From: Streptomyces sp. Je 1-369
GTDB lineage: Bacteria; Actinomycetota; Actinomycetes; Streptomycetales; Streptomycetaceae
Direction of reading: 5' to 3'
Length of the DNA: 64,000 bases
Assembly (NCBI RefSeq): GCF_026810505.1
Contig: NZ_CP101750.1
Span: forward strand, 2,757,254 to 2,821,253
Positions 53,939 through 62,593 of the stretch are shown here, one piece after another; position 1 is the first letter of the stretch, and each line of letters opens with the position of its first letter. The notes below the pieces were generated by a model, which saw nothing but the letters and a program-made list of their open reading frames with translations, did not search any database and had not been told where the DNA came from. The position numbers and the translations under genes are program-made.

Positions 53939-55201
53939 GTGAACTCGACCAATCGCACCGTGGTCGTCACCGGTATCGGCGCAACCACACCGCTGGGTGG
54001 CGACGCAGCGTCGACGTGGGAGGGCCTGCTCGCGGGCCGCTCCGGCGTCAGCGCGCTGGAGCAGGACTGGGCAGCCGAGCTGCCCGTCCGCATCGCCGGT
54101 CAGATCGCCGTGGAGCCGGGCGAGGTCATCCCCCGCCCGCAGGCCCGCAAGCTGGACCGGTCGGCGCAGTTCGCGCTGATCGCGGCCAAGGAGGCCTGGG
54201 CGGACGCCGGATTCACCGCCAAGGCGGGCGAGGACACGTCCGTGGACCCGCACCGTCTCGGCGCGGTCATCGCCTCCGGCATCGGCGGCGTGACCACGCT
54301 TCTGGACCAGTACGACGTGCTGAAGGAGAAGGGCGTACGCCGCGTCTCCCCGCACACCGTGCCGATGCTGATGCCCAACTCCCCGGCGGCCAACGTCGGC
54401 ATCGAGCTGGGCGCCCGGTCGGGCGTCCACACCCCGGTGTCGGCCTGCGCCTCGGGCGCGGAGGCCATCGGCTACGCGATCGAGATGATCCGCACCGGCC
54501 GCGCCGACGTCGTCGTCGCGGGCGGCACGGAGGCGGCGATCCACCCGCTGCCGATCGTCGCGTTCGGCAACATGATGGCGATGTCGAAGAACAACGACGA
54601 CCCGCAGGGCGCCTCGCGTCCCTACGACGCGGACCGCAACGGCTTCGTGCTGGGCGAGGGCGCGGGCGTGATCGTCCTCGAGTCCGAGGAGCACGCCAAG
54701 GCCCGCGGCGCGAAGATCTACGCGGAGGCCGTCGGCCAGGGCATCTCGGCCGACGCGCACCACATCACGCAGCCCGAGCCGTCCGGCAACGGCATCGCCG
54801 CGGCGCTGCAGAACCTGATCGACACGACGGACCTCAAGCCCGCCGAGATCGTGCACGTGAACGCGCACGCGACCTCGACGCCGCAGGGTGACGTCGCGGA
54901 GATCAAGGCGCTGCGCAAGGCGTTCGGCGACGACGTGGACCACATGGCGATCGCCAGCACCAAGTCGATGACGGGTCACCTGCTCGGTGGCGCGGGCGGC
55001 GTGGAGACCGTGGCCACGGTCCTCGCGCTGAAGCATCGGATGGCCCCGCCGACGATCAACATCGAGAACCTCGACCCCGAGGTCGACGCGGACGTCATCC
55101 GTGACGAGGCCCGCGCGCTGCCCGAGGGCAGGATCGCGGCGCTGAACGACTCGTTCGGCTTCGGCGGCCACAACGTCGTCCTGGCGTTCCGTACCGTCTG
55201 A
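53939..55201 (+). CDS. fabF: 3-oxoacyl-ACP synthase II
   Basis: A 420-residue elongating KAS. Catalytic Cys is in PVSACASGAEAIGYAIEM (~158-176), the two His in NAHATSTPQGD (~300-310) and SMTGHLLGGAGGVE (~335-348), and Lys in the KSMTG context. N-terminus VVVTGIGATTPLGGDAAST is standard. The GTG has GGAG 9 nt upstream; a GTG 15 bases earlier lacks this. Last gene of the fab operon, ended by a 17-bp hairpin. It sets chain length and elongates the branched starters. Confidence 0.97.
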   Translation: MNSTNRTVVVTGIGATTPLGGDAASTWEGLLAGRSGVSALEQDWAAELPVRIAGQIAVEPGEVIPRPQARKLDRSAQFALIAAKEAWADAGFTAKAGEDTSVDPHRLGAVIASGIGGVTTLLDQYDVLKEKGVRRVSPHTVPMLMPNSPAANVGIELGARSGVHTPVSACASGAEAIGYAIEMIRTGRADVVVAGGTEAAIHPLPIVAFGNMMAMSKNNDDPQGASRPYDADRNGFVLGEGAGVIVLESEEHAKARGAKIYAEAVGQGISADAHHITQPEPSGNGIAAALQNLIDTTDLKPAEIVHVNAHATSTPQGDVAEIKALRKAFGDDVDHMAIASTKSMTGHLLGGAGGVETVATVLALKHRMAPPTINIENLDPEVDADVIRDEARALPEGRIAALNDSFGFGGHNVVLAFRTV

Positions 55202-55218
55202 GTCACCCGCAGCACGTA

Positions 55219-55256
55219 CGCGAAGGGGCCCCACCGCTCGGTGGGGCCCCTTCGCG
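55219..55256. terminator. Terminator of the fab operon
   Basis: CGCGAAGGGGCCCCACC pairs perfectly with GGTGGGGCCCCTTCGCG around GCTC. It also faces the convergent DUF3145 gene and can serve both. Confidence 0.93.
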
Positions 55257-55272
55257 CGTGTCGGACGTCTTC

Positions 55273-55767
55273 TCAGACCACCTGGTGGAGCCACCGCACG
55301 GGCGCGCCCTCGCCCGCGTACCTGAACGGTTCGAGTTCGTCGTCCCAGGGCTTGCCGAGGAGCTTGGCGAGTTCCGCCTCCAGGTCGCTCTCGCCGCGCT
55401 GTGAGCGGGCCAGCGCGGCGCGGAGCCGGTCCTCGGGGATGAGGATGTCACCGTGCATTCCGGTGACGGCGTGGTAGATGCCGAGCTCGGGCGTGGCGCT
55501 GTACCGCTCGCCCTCGGCGCCGGCGCAGGGCTCCGCCGTGACCTCGAAGCGCAGCAGATCCCAGCCGCGCAGGGCGGAGGCGAGCTTGGAGGCGGTGCCC
55601 ACCGAGCCCCGCCAGGAGAATTCGGATCTCCAGGTGCCCGGCGCCGCGGGCTGCCTGATCCAGTCGAGGCTCACGCGCGCGCCGAGCACGCCCGCGACGG
55701 CCCACTCGACGTGTGGGCACAGCGCGCGCGGAGCGGAGTGCACGTACAGAACTCCACGTGTCGTCAC
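55273..55767 (-). CDS. DUF3145 family protein
   Basis: A 164-residue actinobacterial protein starting VTTRGVLYVHSAPRALCPHV. It continues DWIRQPAAPGTWRSEFSWRG, ALRGWDLLRFEVTAEP and ELGIYHAVTGMHGDILIPED. It ends GKPWDDELEPFRYAGEGAPV. Its location after fabF is conserved in Streptomyces. Function unknown. GTG start is chosen because GGAGG lies 5 nt before it and the length matches family members; an upstream extension would add 24 unsupported residues. Confidence 0.93.
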   Translation of the reverse strand: MTTRGVLYVHSAPRALCPHVEWAVAGVLGARVSLDWIRQPAAPGTWRSEFSWRGSVGTASKLASALRGWDLLRFEVTAEPCAGAEGERYSATPELGIYHAVTGMHGDILIPEDRLRAALARSQRGESDLEAELAKLLGKPWDDELEPFRYAGEGAPVRWLHQVV

Positions 55768-56109
55768 CGGGACCTCCAGTGTGGGTCGAGGTTCGCCTTC
55801 CCCAGCGGCCTCGCGCCCGTGCCGAGCTGTTTTCCCCAAATACTAGATAAACCTGGGAAAAGGGGACAGATGTGACGTGATGTAATTTAGCGGAACCACT
55901 AGAGCGATGCGCCACCGGGTGGCTCACCCGCCCTGTCGCTGCCGTGACAGCAGGGGCCCGGCGGCTATGGGCCGAGGCTACCGTGCGGCGGCGCAAGGAG
56001 TGTGACGTACCGTCGGTCCGGAGGCCAGGAAACTCCGACCTTTCACCCGGCGGGGCGCAACCCCGGCCACGCGCACGACGTCACGTTGAACGACTGAGGG
56101 GAGCAGGGG
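55768..56109. other. Divergent intergenic region
   Basis: 342 bp without a gene between DUF3145 and the SGNH lipoprotein. The middle (about 55830-55900) is AT-richer, with AAATACTAGATAAACC and TGTGACGTGATGTAATTT, and is the likely promoter site. No known operator recognised. Confidence 0.5.
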
Positions 56110-57021
56110 ATGCGGAACCGCAGGCGCCGGTCGCGCGCCGTCGTCGCCCTCGCGACGGCGGCCCTGCTCTGCGGCGGGGCGCTGACCGCGTGCGACGCGC
56201 AGGGCGGGAACTCGGGTGCGCCGGGCGGCTCGTCCGCCCCTCGCAAGCCGTCGCCGAAACCCACCCCCGCGTGGGACACCTCGCCCCGCTCGCTGGCCGC
56301 CGTCGGCGACTCCATCACGCGCGGCTTCGACGCCTGCTCGGTGCTCTCCGACTGCCCCGAGGCGTCCTGGGCGACCGGCACGGACACCGAGGTCGACAGC
56401 CTGGCGACGCGGCTGCTCGGGAAGGGCCGGGCCGCGTCGCACAGTTGGAACCACGCGAAGACCGGCGCCCGGATGGAGCACCTGACCGGGCAGGTCGAGG
56501 AGGCCGCGGCGGACCGTCCGGAGCTGGTGACGGTGATGACGGGCGCCAATGACGCGTGCCGTCCGACGGCCGCCTCGATGACGCCGGTCGGCGAGTTCCG
56601 CGCCGACTTCGAGCGGGCGATGCGCACGCTGCGCCGCGAGCTGCCGAAGGCGCAGGTGTACGTGGCGTCCGTGCCCGACCTCAAGCGGCTCTGGTCCCAG
56701 GGGCGGACGAACCCGCTGGGCAAGCAGGTGTGGAAGCTGGGCATCTGCGCCTCCATGCTGGCCGACCCGGACGACCTGAACGCCACGGCGACGCAGCGGC
56801 GCGCGTCGGTGCAGGACCGCGTGGTCGCGTACAACGAGGTCCTGGAGGACGTCTGCGACAAGGACCGCCGCTGCCGTTACGACGGCGGGGCGGTCTTCGA
56901 CTACCGCTTCGACGGCGACCAGTTGAGCCACTGGGACTGGTTCCACCCGAGCAAGAACGGCCAGGCGCGGCTCGCGGAGATCGCGTACCGGCAGGTGACG
57001 TCGAGGAAGCCCGTGGCGTAG
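56110..57021 (+). CDS. SGNH/GDSL-family exported lipoprotein hydrolase
   Basis: A 303-residue esterase-type protein. Signal peptide with RRRRSRAVVALATAALLCGG and lipobox LTAC (Cys ~28), then a Pro-rich linker (SSAPRKPSPKPTPAW). Block I is AAVGDSITRGFDACS (~63-77) with the Ser, block III TGANDACRP (~143), and block V HWDWFHPSKNGQ (~278-289) with Asp and His. Four Cys in CSVLSDC and CDKDRRC may pair. It is anchored on the outer face and probably acts on lipids or acylated polymers; substrate unknown. ATG with GAGGGGAGC. Confidence 0.92.
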   Translation: MRNRRRRSRAVVALATAALLCGGALTACDAQGGNSGAPGGSSAPRKPSPKPTPAWDTSPRSLAAVGDSITRGFDACSVLSDCPEASWATGTDTEVDSLATRLLGKGRAASHSWNHAKTGARMEHLTGQVEEAAADRPELVTVMTGANDACRPTAASMTPVGEFRADFERAMRTLRRELPKAQVYVASVPDLKRLWSQGRTNPLGKQVWKLGICASMLADPDDLNATATQRRASVQDRVVAYNEVLEDVCDKDRRCRYDGGAVFDYRFDGDQLSHWDWFHPSKNGQARLAEIAYRQVTSRKPVA

Positions 57022-57070
57022 GTCTTTCCGGCGCGGGTACTGGCGGCGGCGTCCGCGTAGGGTCTCGATC

Positions 57071-58060
57071 ATGCGTAGTGAACTCTTCGGGACGCTTCCC
57101 GACGGCAGCCCCGTCCACCGCTGGACATTGGAGAGGGCCGGGGTTCGGATACGCGTCCTGACCTACGGCGGCATCGTGCAGTCGGCGCACGTGCCCGACC
57201 GGGCGGGACAGGTGGCGTCGGTGGCGCTGGGGTTCGACGAGCTCGCGGGGTATCTGGCGCACCCGGGGCCGTACTTCGGGGCGCTGGTGGGGCGGTACGC
57301 GAACCGGATCGCGGGCGGCTCCTTCTCCCTCGACGGGCGTGCGTACCGGCTCGCGCGGAACAACGGGCCCAACGGGCTGCACGGCGGCGAGCGCGGCTTC
57401 GACAAGCACGTGTGGGACGCGGAGCCCGCGGGCGACGGTCACGGGGTGCGGCTCTCGCGGGTCTCCCCCGACGGCGAGGAGGGCTATCCGGGACGGCTCG
57501 CGGTCTCGGTGACGTACACGCTGGACGAGTCGGGTGCGCTACGCATCGCCTACGAGGCGACGACCGACGCGCCGACCGTCGTGAACCTCACCAACCACAC
57601 GTACTGGAACCTCGCGGGCGCGCGGGCCGGGACCGCGCTCGGGCACGACGTGCGGATCGCCGCCTCCCGCTACACCCCGGTCGACGGCGACGGTGTGCCC
57701 ACCGGGGAGTACGCGGACGTGGCGGGGACGCGGTGCGACTTCCGCACGGCGCGTGAGGCCGGGCCGGGCTTCGACCACAACTACGTCCTGGACAAGGGCG
57801 TCACCGCGGAGCCGGTCGAGGTGGCCGAGCTGCGCGACCCCGTCTCCGGCCGGACACTGACCGTCGCGACGACGGAGCCGGGGCTGCAGCTCTACACGGC
57901 GGACCACTTCGCGCCGGACCTGCCGTTCGCGCCGGGCGCCGGGATCGCGCTGGAGACCCAGCACTTCCCGGACTCCCCGAACCGGCCGGAGTTTCCCGCG
58001 ACGGAGCTGCGGCCGGGCGGGGTGTACCGGTCGGAGACGGTGTACGGCTTCTCGTGGTGA
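57071..58060 (+). CDS. galM: Aldose 1-epimerase (galactose mutarotase)
   Basis: A 329-residue enzyme interconverting alpha- and beta-anomers of galactose and other aldoses. It has RYANRIAGGSFSLDGRAYRL (~73-92), GLHGGERGFDKHVWDAE (~100-116), NLTNHTYWNLAG (catalytic His, ~173-184), and the Glu in ALETQHFPDSPNRPEFPAT (~293-311). No signal peptide. Neighbour to a GH3 beta-glucosidase on the other strand, so both likely belong to sugar use. Convergent gap of 15 bp. Confidence 0.93.
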   Translation: MRSELFGTLPDGSPVHRWTLERAGVRIRVLTYGGIVQSAHVPDRAGQVASVALGFDELAGYLAHPGPYFGALVGRYANRIAGGSFSLDGRAYRLARNNGPNGLHGGERGFDKHVWDAEPAGDGHGVRLSRVSPDGEEGYPGRLAVSVTYTLDESGALRIAYEATTDAPTVVNLTNHTYWNLAGARAGTALGHDVRIAASRYTPVDGDGVPTGEYADVAGTRCDFRTAREAGPGFDHNYVLDKGVTAEPVEVAELRDPVSGRTLTVATTEPGLQLYTADHFAPDLPFAPGAGIALETQHFPDSPNRPEFPATELRPGGVYRSETVYGFSW

Positions 58061-58075
58061 CGCGGGGCGTCCCCC

Positions 58076-60562
58076 TCAGGCGATGAGTGTCTCGTCCAGC
58101 CGGAGGTCGGCCACGGAGCGACCTGCCTGCACTTCGTACGAACCACTTTGGTACGCCCAGGAGTTGGCGTCCTCGTCCCAGGTCTCGAAGGCGCGGCGCG
58201 GGATTTCCACGGTCACTTCGGCACGCTCCCCCGGCGCCGCCTCGGCGCCCGCGAACCCGGCGAGCCGGCGGGCCGGGCGGTCCGGGTCTCCCGTGGTGGG
58301 AGCCAGATAGACCTGGACGACTTCGCGGCCCGCGCGGTCGCCGGTGTTGCGGACGCGGACGGTGACGGTCGTGCCTTCGACGGTGAGTGATTCATACGTC
58401 CAGTCGGTGTAGCCGAGGCCGTGCCCGAAGGCGTAGGAGGGGGTGGCGCCCGCCTTCTCCCAGGCGCGGTAGCCGATGAACACGCCTTCGGTGTAGTCGA
58501 GTTCGCCGCCGTCGGGGGTTACTCCGGTGACGGGGGCGGCGGTCAGGTCGCCCCAGGTGGTGGGGAGGCGGCCGCCGGGCTCCTCGGCGCCGAGCAGGAC
58601 GTCGGCGAGGGCGGCGCCACCCTCCTGGCCGGGGAACCAGCCGAGCAGGACGGCCGCGACGTCATCGCGCCACGGCAGCTCCACCGGGGAGCCGGAGTTG
58701 ACGACGACCACGGTCTTGCGATTGGCGGCGGCCACCGCGCGGACCAGGTCGTCCTGGCGTCCCGGCAGCTTCAGGTCGCGGCGGTCGAAGCCCTCGGACT
58801 CGACGCGTTCGGTGGTGCCGACGACCACGACGGCGGTGTCGGCGGCGCGCGCGGCCTCTACGGCCTCGGCGATCAGTTCGTCGGGGTCGCGGCGCGGGCC
58901 GAGGTGGACGAGGGAGAACACGACGCCGGGCAGCGGCGCCGCGGGCTGCTTGCCGAGCGGGTGGCGCAGGGAGATCTCGACGGGTTCGCCCGCGGTGAGC
59001 CGCACCCTCCCGCGCTCGACGGGCGAGCCGAAGAACGCCTCGAAGGGGTCGGAGGCCGGGCCCATCTCCTGGACGCCGTCGTACAGGGTCTCGCCGCCGA
59101 CGGTGAGCGTGAAGGCGCCGAGGCCGCTCGTGCCGAAGACGTGCTCACCGCTCTCGCGCGGGGTGAAGGTGCCGACGACGTCGATGCCCGCGAGGGTCTC
59201 GTGGGTGACGCCTTCGGGCAGGTCGTCGCCGATCCACTGGACGTGGCCGGAGGGGAGGCTGCCCTCGCCGAGGACGGCGCCGGTGGCATCGCGGCAGATC
59301 GCGCGGAGCGTGAATCCCTGCTCCGCGGCGGCGAGTTCGTCGCTGGGGTCGGCGCCGACGGCGTAGGTGAGCGCGCCGTCGGGCAGGGCGGCGGTCAGGC
59401 CGTCGAGCGGGGAGACGACGTGGGCGGGGAAGACGGTGGCGGAGCCGCCGCCGAGGATGCGGGCGTCGCGGGCGGCGGCGCCGATGAGGGCGACGGTGCC
59501 CGCGTTCGCGCCGCTGCCGTCGGGGCTCAGCGGGAGGGCGCGGTTCTCGTTGCGTACGAGGACGAAGGCGCGGCGGGCGATCTCGCGGGCCAGGGCCTCG
59601 CCGTCGACCTCGGCGGGGAGGTCCGCCGGGGCGACGACCGGTTCGGCGCCTTCGAGGATGCCGACGCGGGCGGCGAGGCGCAGGACGTTGCGGACGGCGG
59701 CGTCGACGGTCTCCTCGGCGACCTCGCCCGCGCGGACGGCGGCGGCGAGCGGCTCTCCGTAGACGGTCTTCGGGCCCGGCATGGCGACGTCGAGGCCGCC
59801 CTCGATGCCGCCGGTGGTGGAGCGGACGGCCATCCAGTCGGAGACGTTGCAGCCGTCGAAGCCCCACTCGCCGCGCAGCACGTCCTCGACGAGGTGCCGG
59901 TGCTCGGTCATGGTCACGCCGTTGACCTGGTTGTACGCGGTCATGATGCCCCACGGGTGGGCGCCCGCGACGATGGCCTCGAAGGGCGCCAGGTACAGCT
60001 CGCGCAGGGCGCGCGGGGGCACCTTGTTGTCGACGGTGAAGCGGTCGGTCTCGGCGTCGTTGGCGACGAAGTGCTTGACGGTCGTACCGACACCGCCGGA
60101 CTGCACGCCGCGCACGTAGCCGGTGCCGATGACGCCGGTCAGGTACGGGTCCTCGCTGTACGCCTCGAAGTGCCGGCCGCCGAGCGGGGAGCGGTGGAGG
60201 TTGACGGTCGGGGAGAGGAGTACGTGCACACCTTTGCGGCGGGCCTCCTGCGCGAGGAGCGCCCCGGCGCGGCGGGCCAGGTCCTGGTCCCAGGTGGCGG
60301 CGAGGGCCGTCGGGGAGGGCAGCGCGATGGACGGGTCGTCGGCGGTCCAGCGGGTGCCGCGCACGCCGATCGGGCCGTCGGACATCACGAGGGACCGGAG
60401 GCCGACCTCGGGCAGGGCGTGCAGGGCCCACATGGTGCGGCCGCCGAGGAGGCGGGCCTTGGCGTCGAGGCCGAGCTCGCGGAGCGCGGCCTCCACAACT
60501 GTCTCGCGTGCCTGGTCCTGGTCGCGCTCGTGTCCCTGCTCGGTGGGCCCGGTCTCCGCCAT
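58076..60562 (-). CDS. Glycoside hydrolase family 3 beta-glucosidase
   Basis: An 828-residue cytosolic enzyme without signal peptide. The GH3 N domain (~20-300) has the nucleophile Asp in GFDGCNVSDWMAVRS, plus KHFVANDAETDR and GIMTAYNQVNG. The C domain (~310-640) is interrupted by a PA14-like insert (FTPRESGEHVFGTSGLGAFT). It closes with an Fn3-like domain (~700-790; VRVRNTGDRAGREVVQVYL). It probably hydrolyses cello-oligosaccharides or similar beta-glucosides taken up by the cell. ATG selected by GAGGAGG 8 nt upstream. Divergent TetR is likely its repressor. Confidence 0.95.
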   Translation of the reverse strand: MAETGPTEQGHERDQDQARETVVEAALRELGLDAKARLLGGRTMWALHALPEVGLRSLVMSDGPIGVRGTRWTADDPSIALPSPTALAATWDQDLARRAGALLAQEARRKGVHVLLSPTVNLHRSPLGGRHFEAYSEDPYLTGVIGTGYVRGVQSGGVGTTVKHFVANDAETDRFTVDNKVPPRALRELYLAPFEAIVAGAHPWGIMTAYNQVNGVTMTEHRHLVEDVLRGEWGFDGCNVSDWMAVRSTTGGIEGGLDVAMPGPKTVYGEPLAAAVRAGEVAEETVDAAVRNVLRLAARVGILEGAEPVVAPADLPAEVDGEALAREIARRAFVLVRNENRALPLSPDGSGANAGTVALIGAAARDARILGGGSATVFPAHVVSPLDGLTAALPDGALTYAVGADPSDELAAAEQGFTLRAICRDATGAVLGEGSLPSGHVQWIGDDLPEGVTHETLAGIDVVGTFTPRESGEHVFGTSGLGAFTLTVGGETLYDGVQEMGPASDPFEAFFGSPVERGRVRLTAGEPVEISLRHPLGKQPAAPLPGVVFSLVHLGPRRDPDELIAEAVEAARAADTAVVVVGTTERVESEGFDRRDLKLPGRQDDLVRAVAAANRKTVVVVNSGSPVELPWRDDVAAVLLGWFPGQEGGAALADVLLGAEEPGGRLPTTWGDLTAAPVTGVTPDGGELDYTEGVFIGYRAWEKAGATPSYAFGHGLGYTDWTYESLTVEGTTVTVRVRNTGDRAGREVVQVYLAPTTGDPDRPARRLAGFAGAEAAPGERAEVTVEIPRRAFETWDEDANSWAYQSGSYEVQAGRSVADLRLDETLIA

Positions 60563-60635
60563 GGCGGTGCCTCCTCGTTCGGCGCCTCGGTCTTGTTCCG
60601 TCCGTCCCGTACTCGTACCTCCATCGTGCACCTGG

Positions 60636-60651
60636 TACCTGTAGAGAGGTA
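60636..60651. promoter_or_regulatory. TetR operator candidate between the GH3 and tetR genes
   Basis: TACCT-GTAGAG-AGGTA is an inverted repeat in the 185-bp divergent region. It fits a TetR half-site pair and overlaps the minus-strand leader region of the GH3 gene. The sequence around it (CACCTGGTACCTG, AGGTAGG) repeats the same ACCT/AGGT words. Confidence 0.55.
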
Positions 60652-60747
60652 GGTTTTGTTATCTTGCTGTTACTTTGAGGCCTCCGTTCGCCGCTGTCTG
60701 TCGTACGGTCCTCCGAGCGGCGACGTAGCACGGAAGGGGTGCGGGCC

Positions 60748-61377
60748 ATGGCGGCCAGGGCCAGGAGCGAGGAGCGGCGCGCGGAGATCCTGCGCGCGGC
60801 GTTCGAGGTGATCGCCGAGCGCGGCTACCGGGGCGCGAGCCTGGGGGCGGTCGCCGAGCGCGTCGGGCTCACGCAGCAGGGCCTGCTGCACCACTTCCCC
60901 ACGAAGGAGGCGCTGCTGGTCGCCGTCCTGGAGGCACGCGACCAGTGGGACGCGGTGCCGCGCGGCGAGTGGCGCCTGGACCTGCTCGGGTCGCTGGTGG
61001 AGTACAACGCGATGCGCCCCGGCATCGTGCAGACGTTCTCCGCGCTGCTCGGTGAGAGCGTCACGGACGGGCATCCGGCCCGCGGGTTCTTCACCACCCG
61101 GTACGGGGCGGTACGCGAAAACTTCGCGGCGGTGCTGCGCGCCGAGTACGGCGACAGGCTGCCGGGCGGCCTCAGTCCGGAGGCGGCGGCGCCGCTGATG
61201 GTGGCGGTGATGGACGGGTTGCAGTACCAGTGGCTGCTCGCCCCCGACGCGGTGGACATGCCGGGGGCGTTCACGGACTTCCTGCGGCTACTGGGTACTG
61301 GTGCGGGCTCCCCCGGTGCCGGGGAGGGCGGCGACGACCTCGACCTCGACCAGCGCCCGCGGCGGGACGAGACGTGA
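60748..61377 (+). CDS. TetR-family regulator, divergent from the GH3 gene
   Basis: A 209-residue protein. The HTH is RRAEILRAAFEVIAERGYRG, ASLGAVAERVGLTQQGLLHH, then FPTKEALLVAVLEARD. The ligand domain has EYNAMRPGIVQTFSALLGES. ATG with GGAAGGGG upstream; a GTG 9 bases upstream is less likely. Its 3' end overlaps the convergent RidA-like gene by 90 bp. The position opposite the beta-glucosidase suggests control by a glucoside; the actual inducer is unknown. Confidence 0.9.
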   Translation: MAARARSEERRAEILRAAFEVIAERGYRGASLGAVAERVGLTQQGLLHHFPTKEALLVAVLEARDQWDAVPRGEWRLDLLGSLVEYNAMRPGIVQTFSALLGESVTDGHPARGFFTTRYGAVRENFAAVLRAEYGDRLPGGLSPEAAAPLMVAVMDGLQYQWLLAPDAVDMPGAFTDFLRLLGTGAGSPGAGEGGDDLDLDQRPRRDET

Positions 61378-61695
61378 GACGGCGACGGTGGTGCTGGTGG
61401 GCGGGGTCGCGGTGAGGAACTCCTTGCGTACGGCGGCGTAGTCGGCGAAGCCGTCCATGTCCGTGAGGTACGTACGGATGTTGATGATGTCGTCGAGCCC
61501 CGCGCCGTGCGCGGCGAGCAGCCGCTTCAGGGCCTCGAAGACGCCGCGGGACTGGGCGGCCATGTCGTCCCCTTCCGCGCACTGCCCGGAGACGTACAAC
61601 AGGACGCCTCCGTCGGCGTGTTCGACGCGGGCGACCTGCGAGTAGGGCCCGAAGGGCTGCGGGGCGTCGGCGGGGTTGCCGATGGATATCTGCAT
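61288..61695 (-). CDS. RidA-family (YjgF/Rid) protein
   Basis: A 135-residue trimeric imine/enamine deaminase-like protein. It has QPFGPYSQVARV (~12-23), LLYVSGQCAEGDDMAAQSRG, IINIRTYLTDMDGFADYAAV, and VAVSRLVPPRALVEVEVVAALP with the conserved Arg that binds the substrate carboxylate in true RidA. The C-terminal Glu is present. Its last 90 bp lie antisense to the end of the TetR gene. The upstream neighbour is a 3-hydroxyisobutyrate-dehydrogenase-like gene 16 bp away on the same strand, so they share a transcript. Confidence 0.9.
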   Translation of the reverse strand: MQISIGNPADAPQPFGPYSQVARVEHADGGVLLYVSGQCAEGDDMAAQSRGVFEALKRLLAAHGAGLDDIINIRTYLTDMDGFADYAAVRKEFLTATPPTSTTVAVSRLVPPRALVEVEVVAALPGTGGARTSTQ

Positions 61696-61711
61696 GTCTG
61701 TCCGGTACTCC

Positions 61712-62535
61712 TCAGTTGTCGCGGCGGGTGTGGGCGCGGATGTGGGTGACGGCACGGGCGACGTCCTCGTGGACGACGTCGGGGTCGGCGGCGGCTGCCT
61801 GGAAGTGCCGCAACACGGCTTCCATGGCGGGGAGTCGGGTGGTGCGCGTCGCGAGGGAGACATCCTTGACGGCGAGGTCGCTGCCGAAGTGCACGTCGGT
61901 CGCGAAGGCGCGGGCGACGGCGCCGCCGAGCGGGCCCGCGGCGAGGGCGTCCCTGGCGGTGCCCTCGTCCAGGCCGAGCGCGTCGGCGAGCTTCATCGCC
62001 TCGGCGACCAGGGCGACGCCGCCGATGACGGCGGTGTTGACGACGAGCTTGAGCGCGGCGCCCGAGCCGAGGGGGCCGGTACGGGTGACCGGCCCGAAGT
62101 GGGTGAGTACGTGCTCGACGCCGCTCGCGTCACCGCCCGCCAGAATGCCGAGCCGCCCCGCGGCGGCCTTGTCCGTGCTGCCCATGACGGGGGCGTCGAC
62201 GAGGGTGACACCGTCCGGCACGCGCCCCGCCAGCTCCTTCACGGTGTCCGGTCCGACGGTCGACATCTCCACCCAGTACGCGCCGGGGCGCAGCGCCGGA
62301 ACGATGGCGTCGGCGACTTCGCGTACGGCGTCGGGACCGGCGAGCATGGTGATGACGACGTCGGCGTCGCGGACGGCGTCGGCGGGGCCGGGGGCAACAG
62401 TGGCACCCTCGGCGGCGAGCCGTCGGCTTTCGCCGGGGTCCGGTTCCAGACTACCAACGGATGCTTGGCGGCGATTAGTTGACGGGCCATCGGCACACCC
62501 ATGTGTCCCAGACCGAGGAATGCGATCTTTTCCAT
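61712..62535 (-). pseudogene. 3-hydroxyisobutyrate-dehydrogenase-like oxidoreductase, broken by a frameshift
   Basis: Two frames together make one beta-hydroxyacid dehydrogenase. The N-terminal frame reads MEKIAFLGLGHMGVPMARQL, IAAKHPLVVWNRTPAKA, the Rossmann G-x-G-x-x-G NAD(P) site. About 40 codons in, the frame is lost. The other frame then reads LAAEGATVAPGPADAVRDAD, VVITMLAGPDAVREV, followed by STVGPDTVKELAGRVPDG, VDAPVMGSTDKAAAG, and the catalytic Lys in GSGAALKLVVNT. A single missing base near 62419-62426 explains it. Total length (824 bp) fits a ~275-residue enzyme with one base lost. The product cannot be full-length unless the frame is restored or the base is a sequencing error. Confidence 0.85.
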
Positions 62536-62593
62536 GGGCCCGACGCTAGGCCCGGCCACGGGATGCGACAAGCGAATGTCTAGCATGCGAGCC

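Noticed and set aside
58421..60652. Long plus-strand frame opposite the GH3 gene
   Set aside because: Gly/Glu/Ala-rich antisense shadow of the beta-glucosidase.
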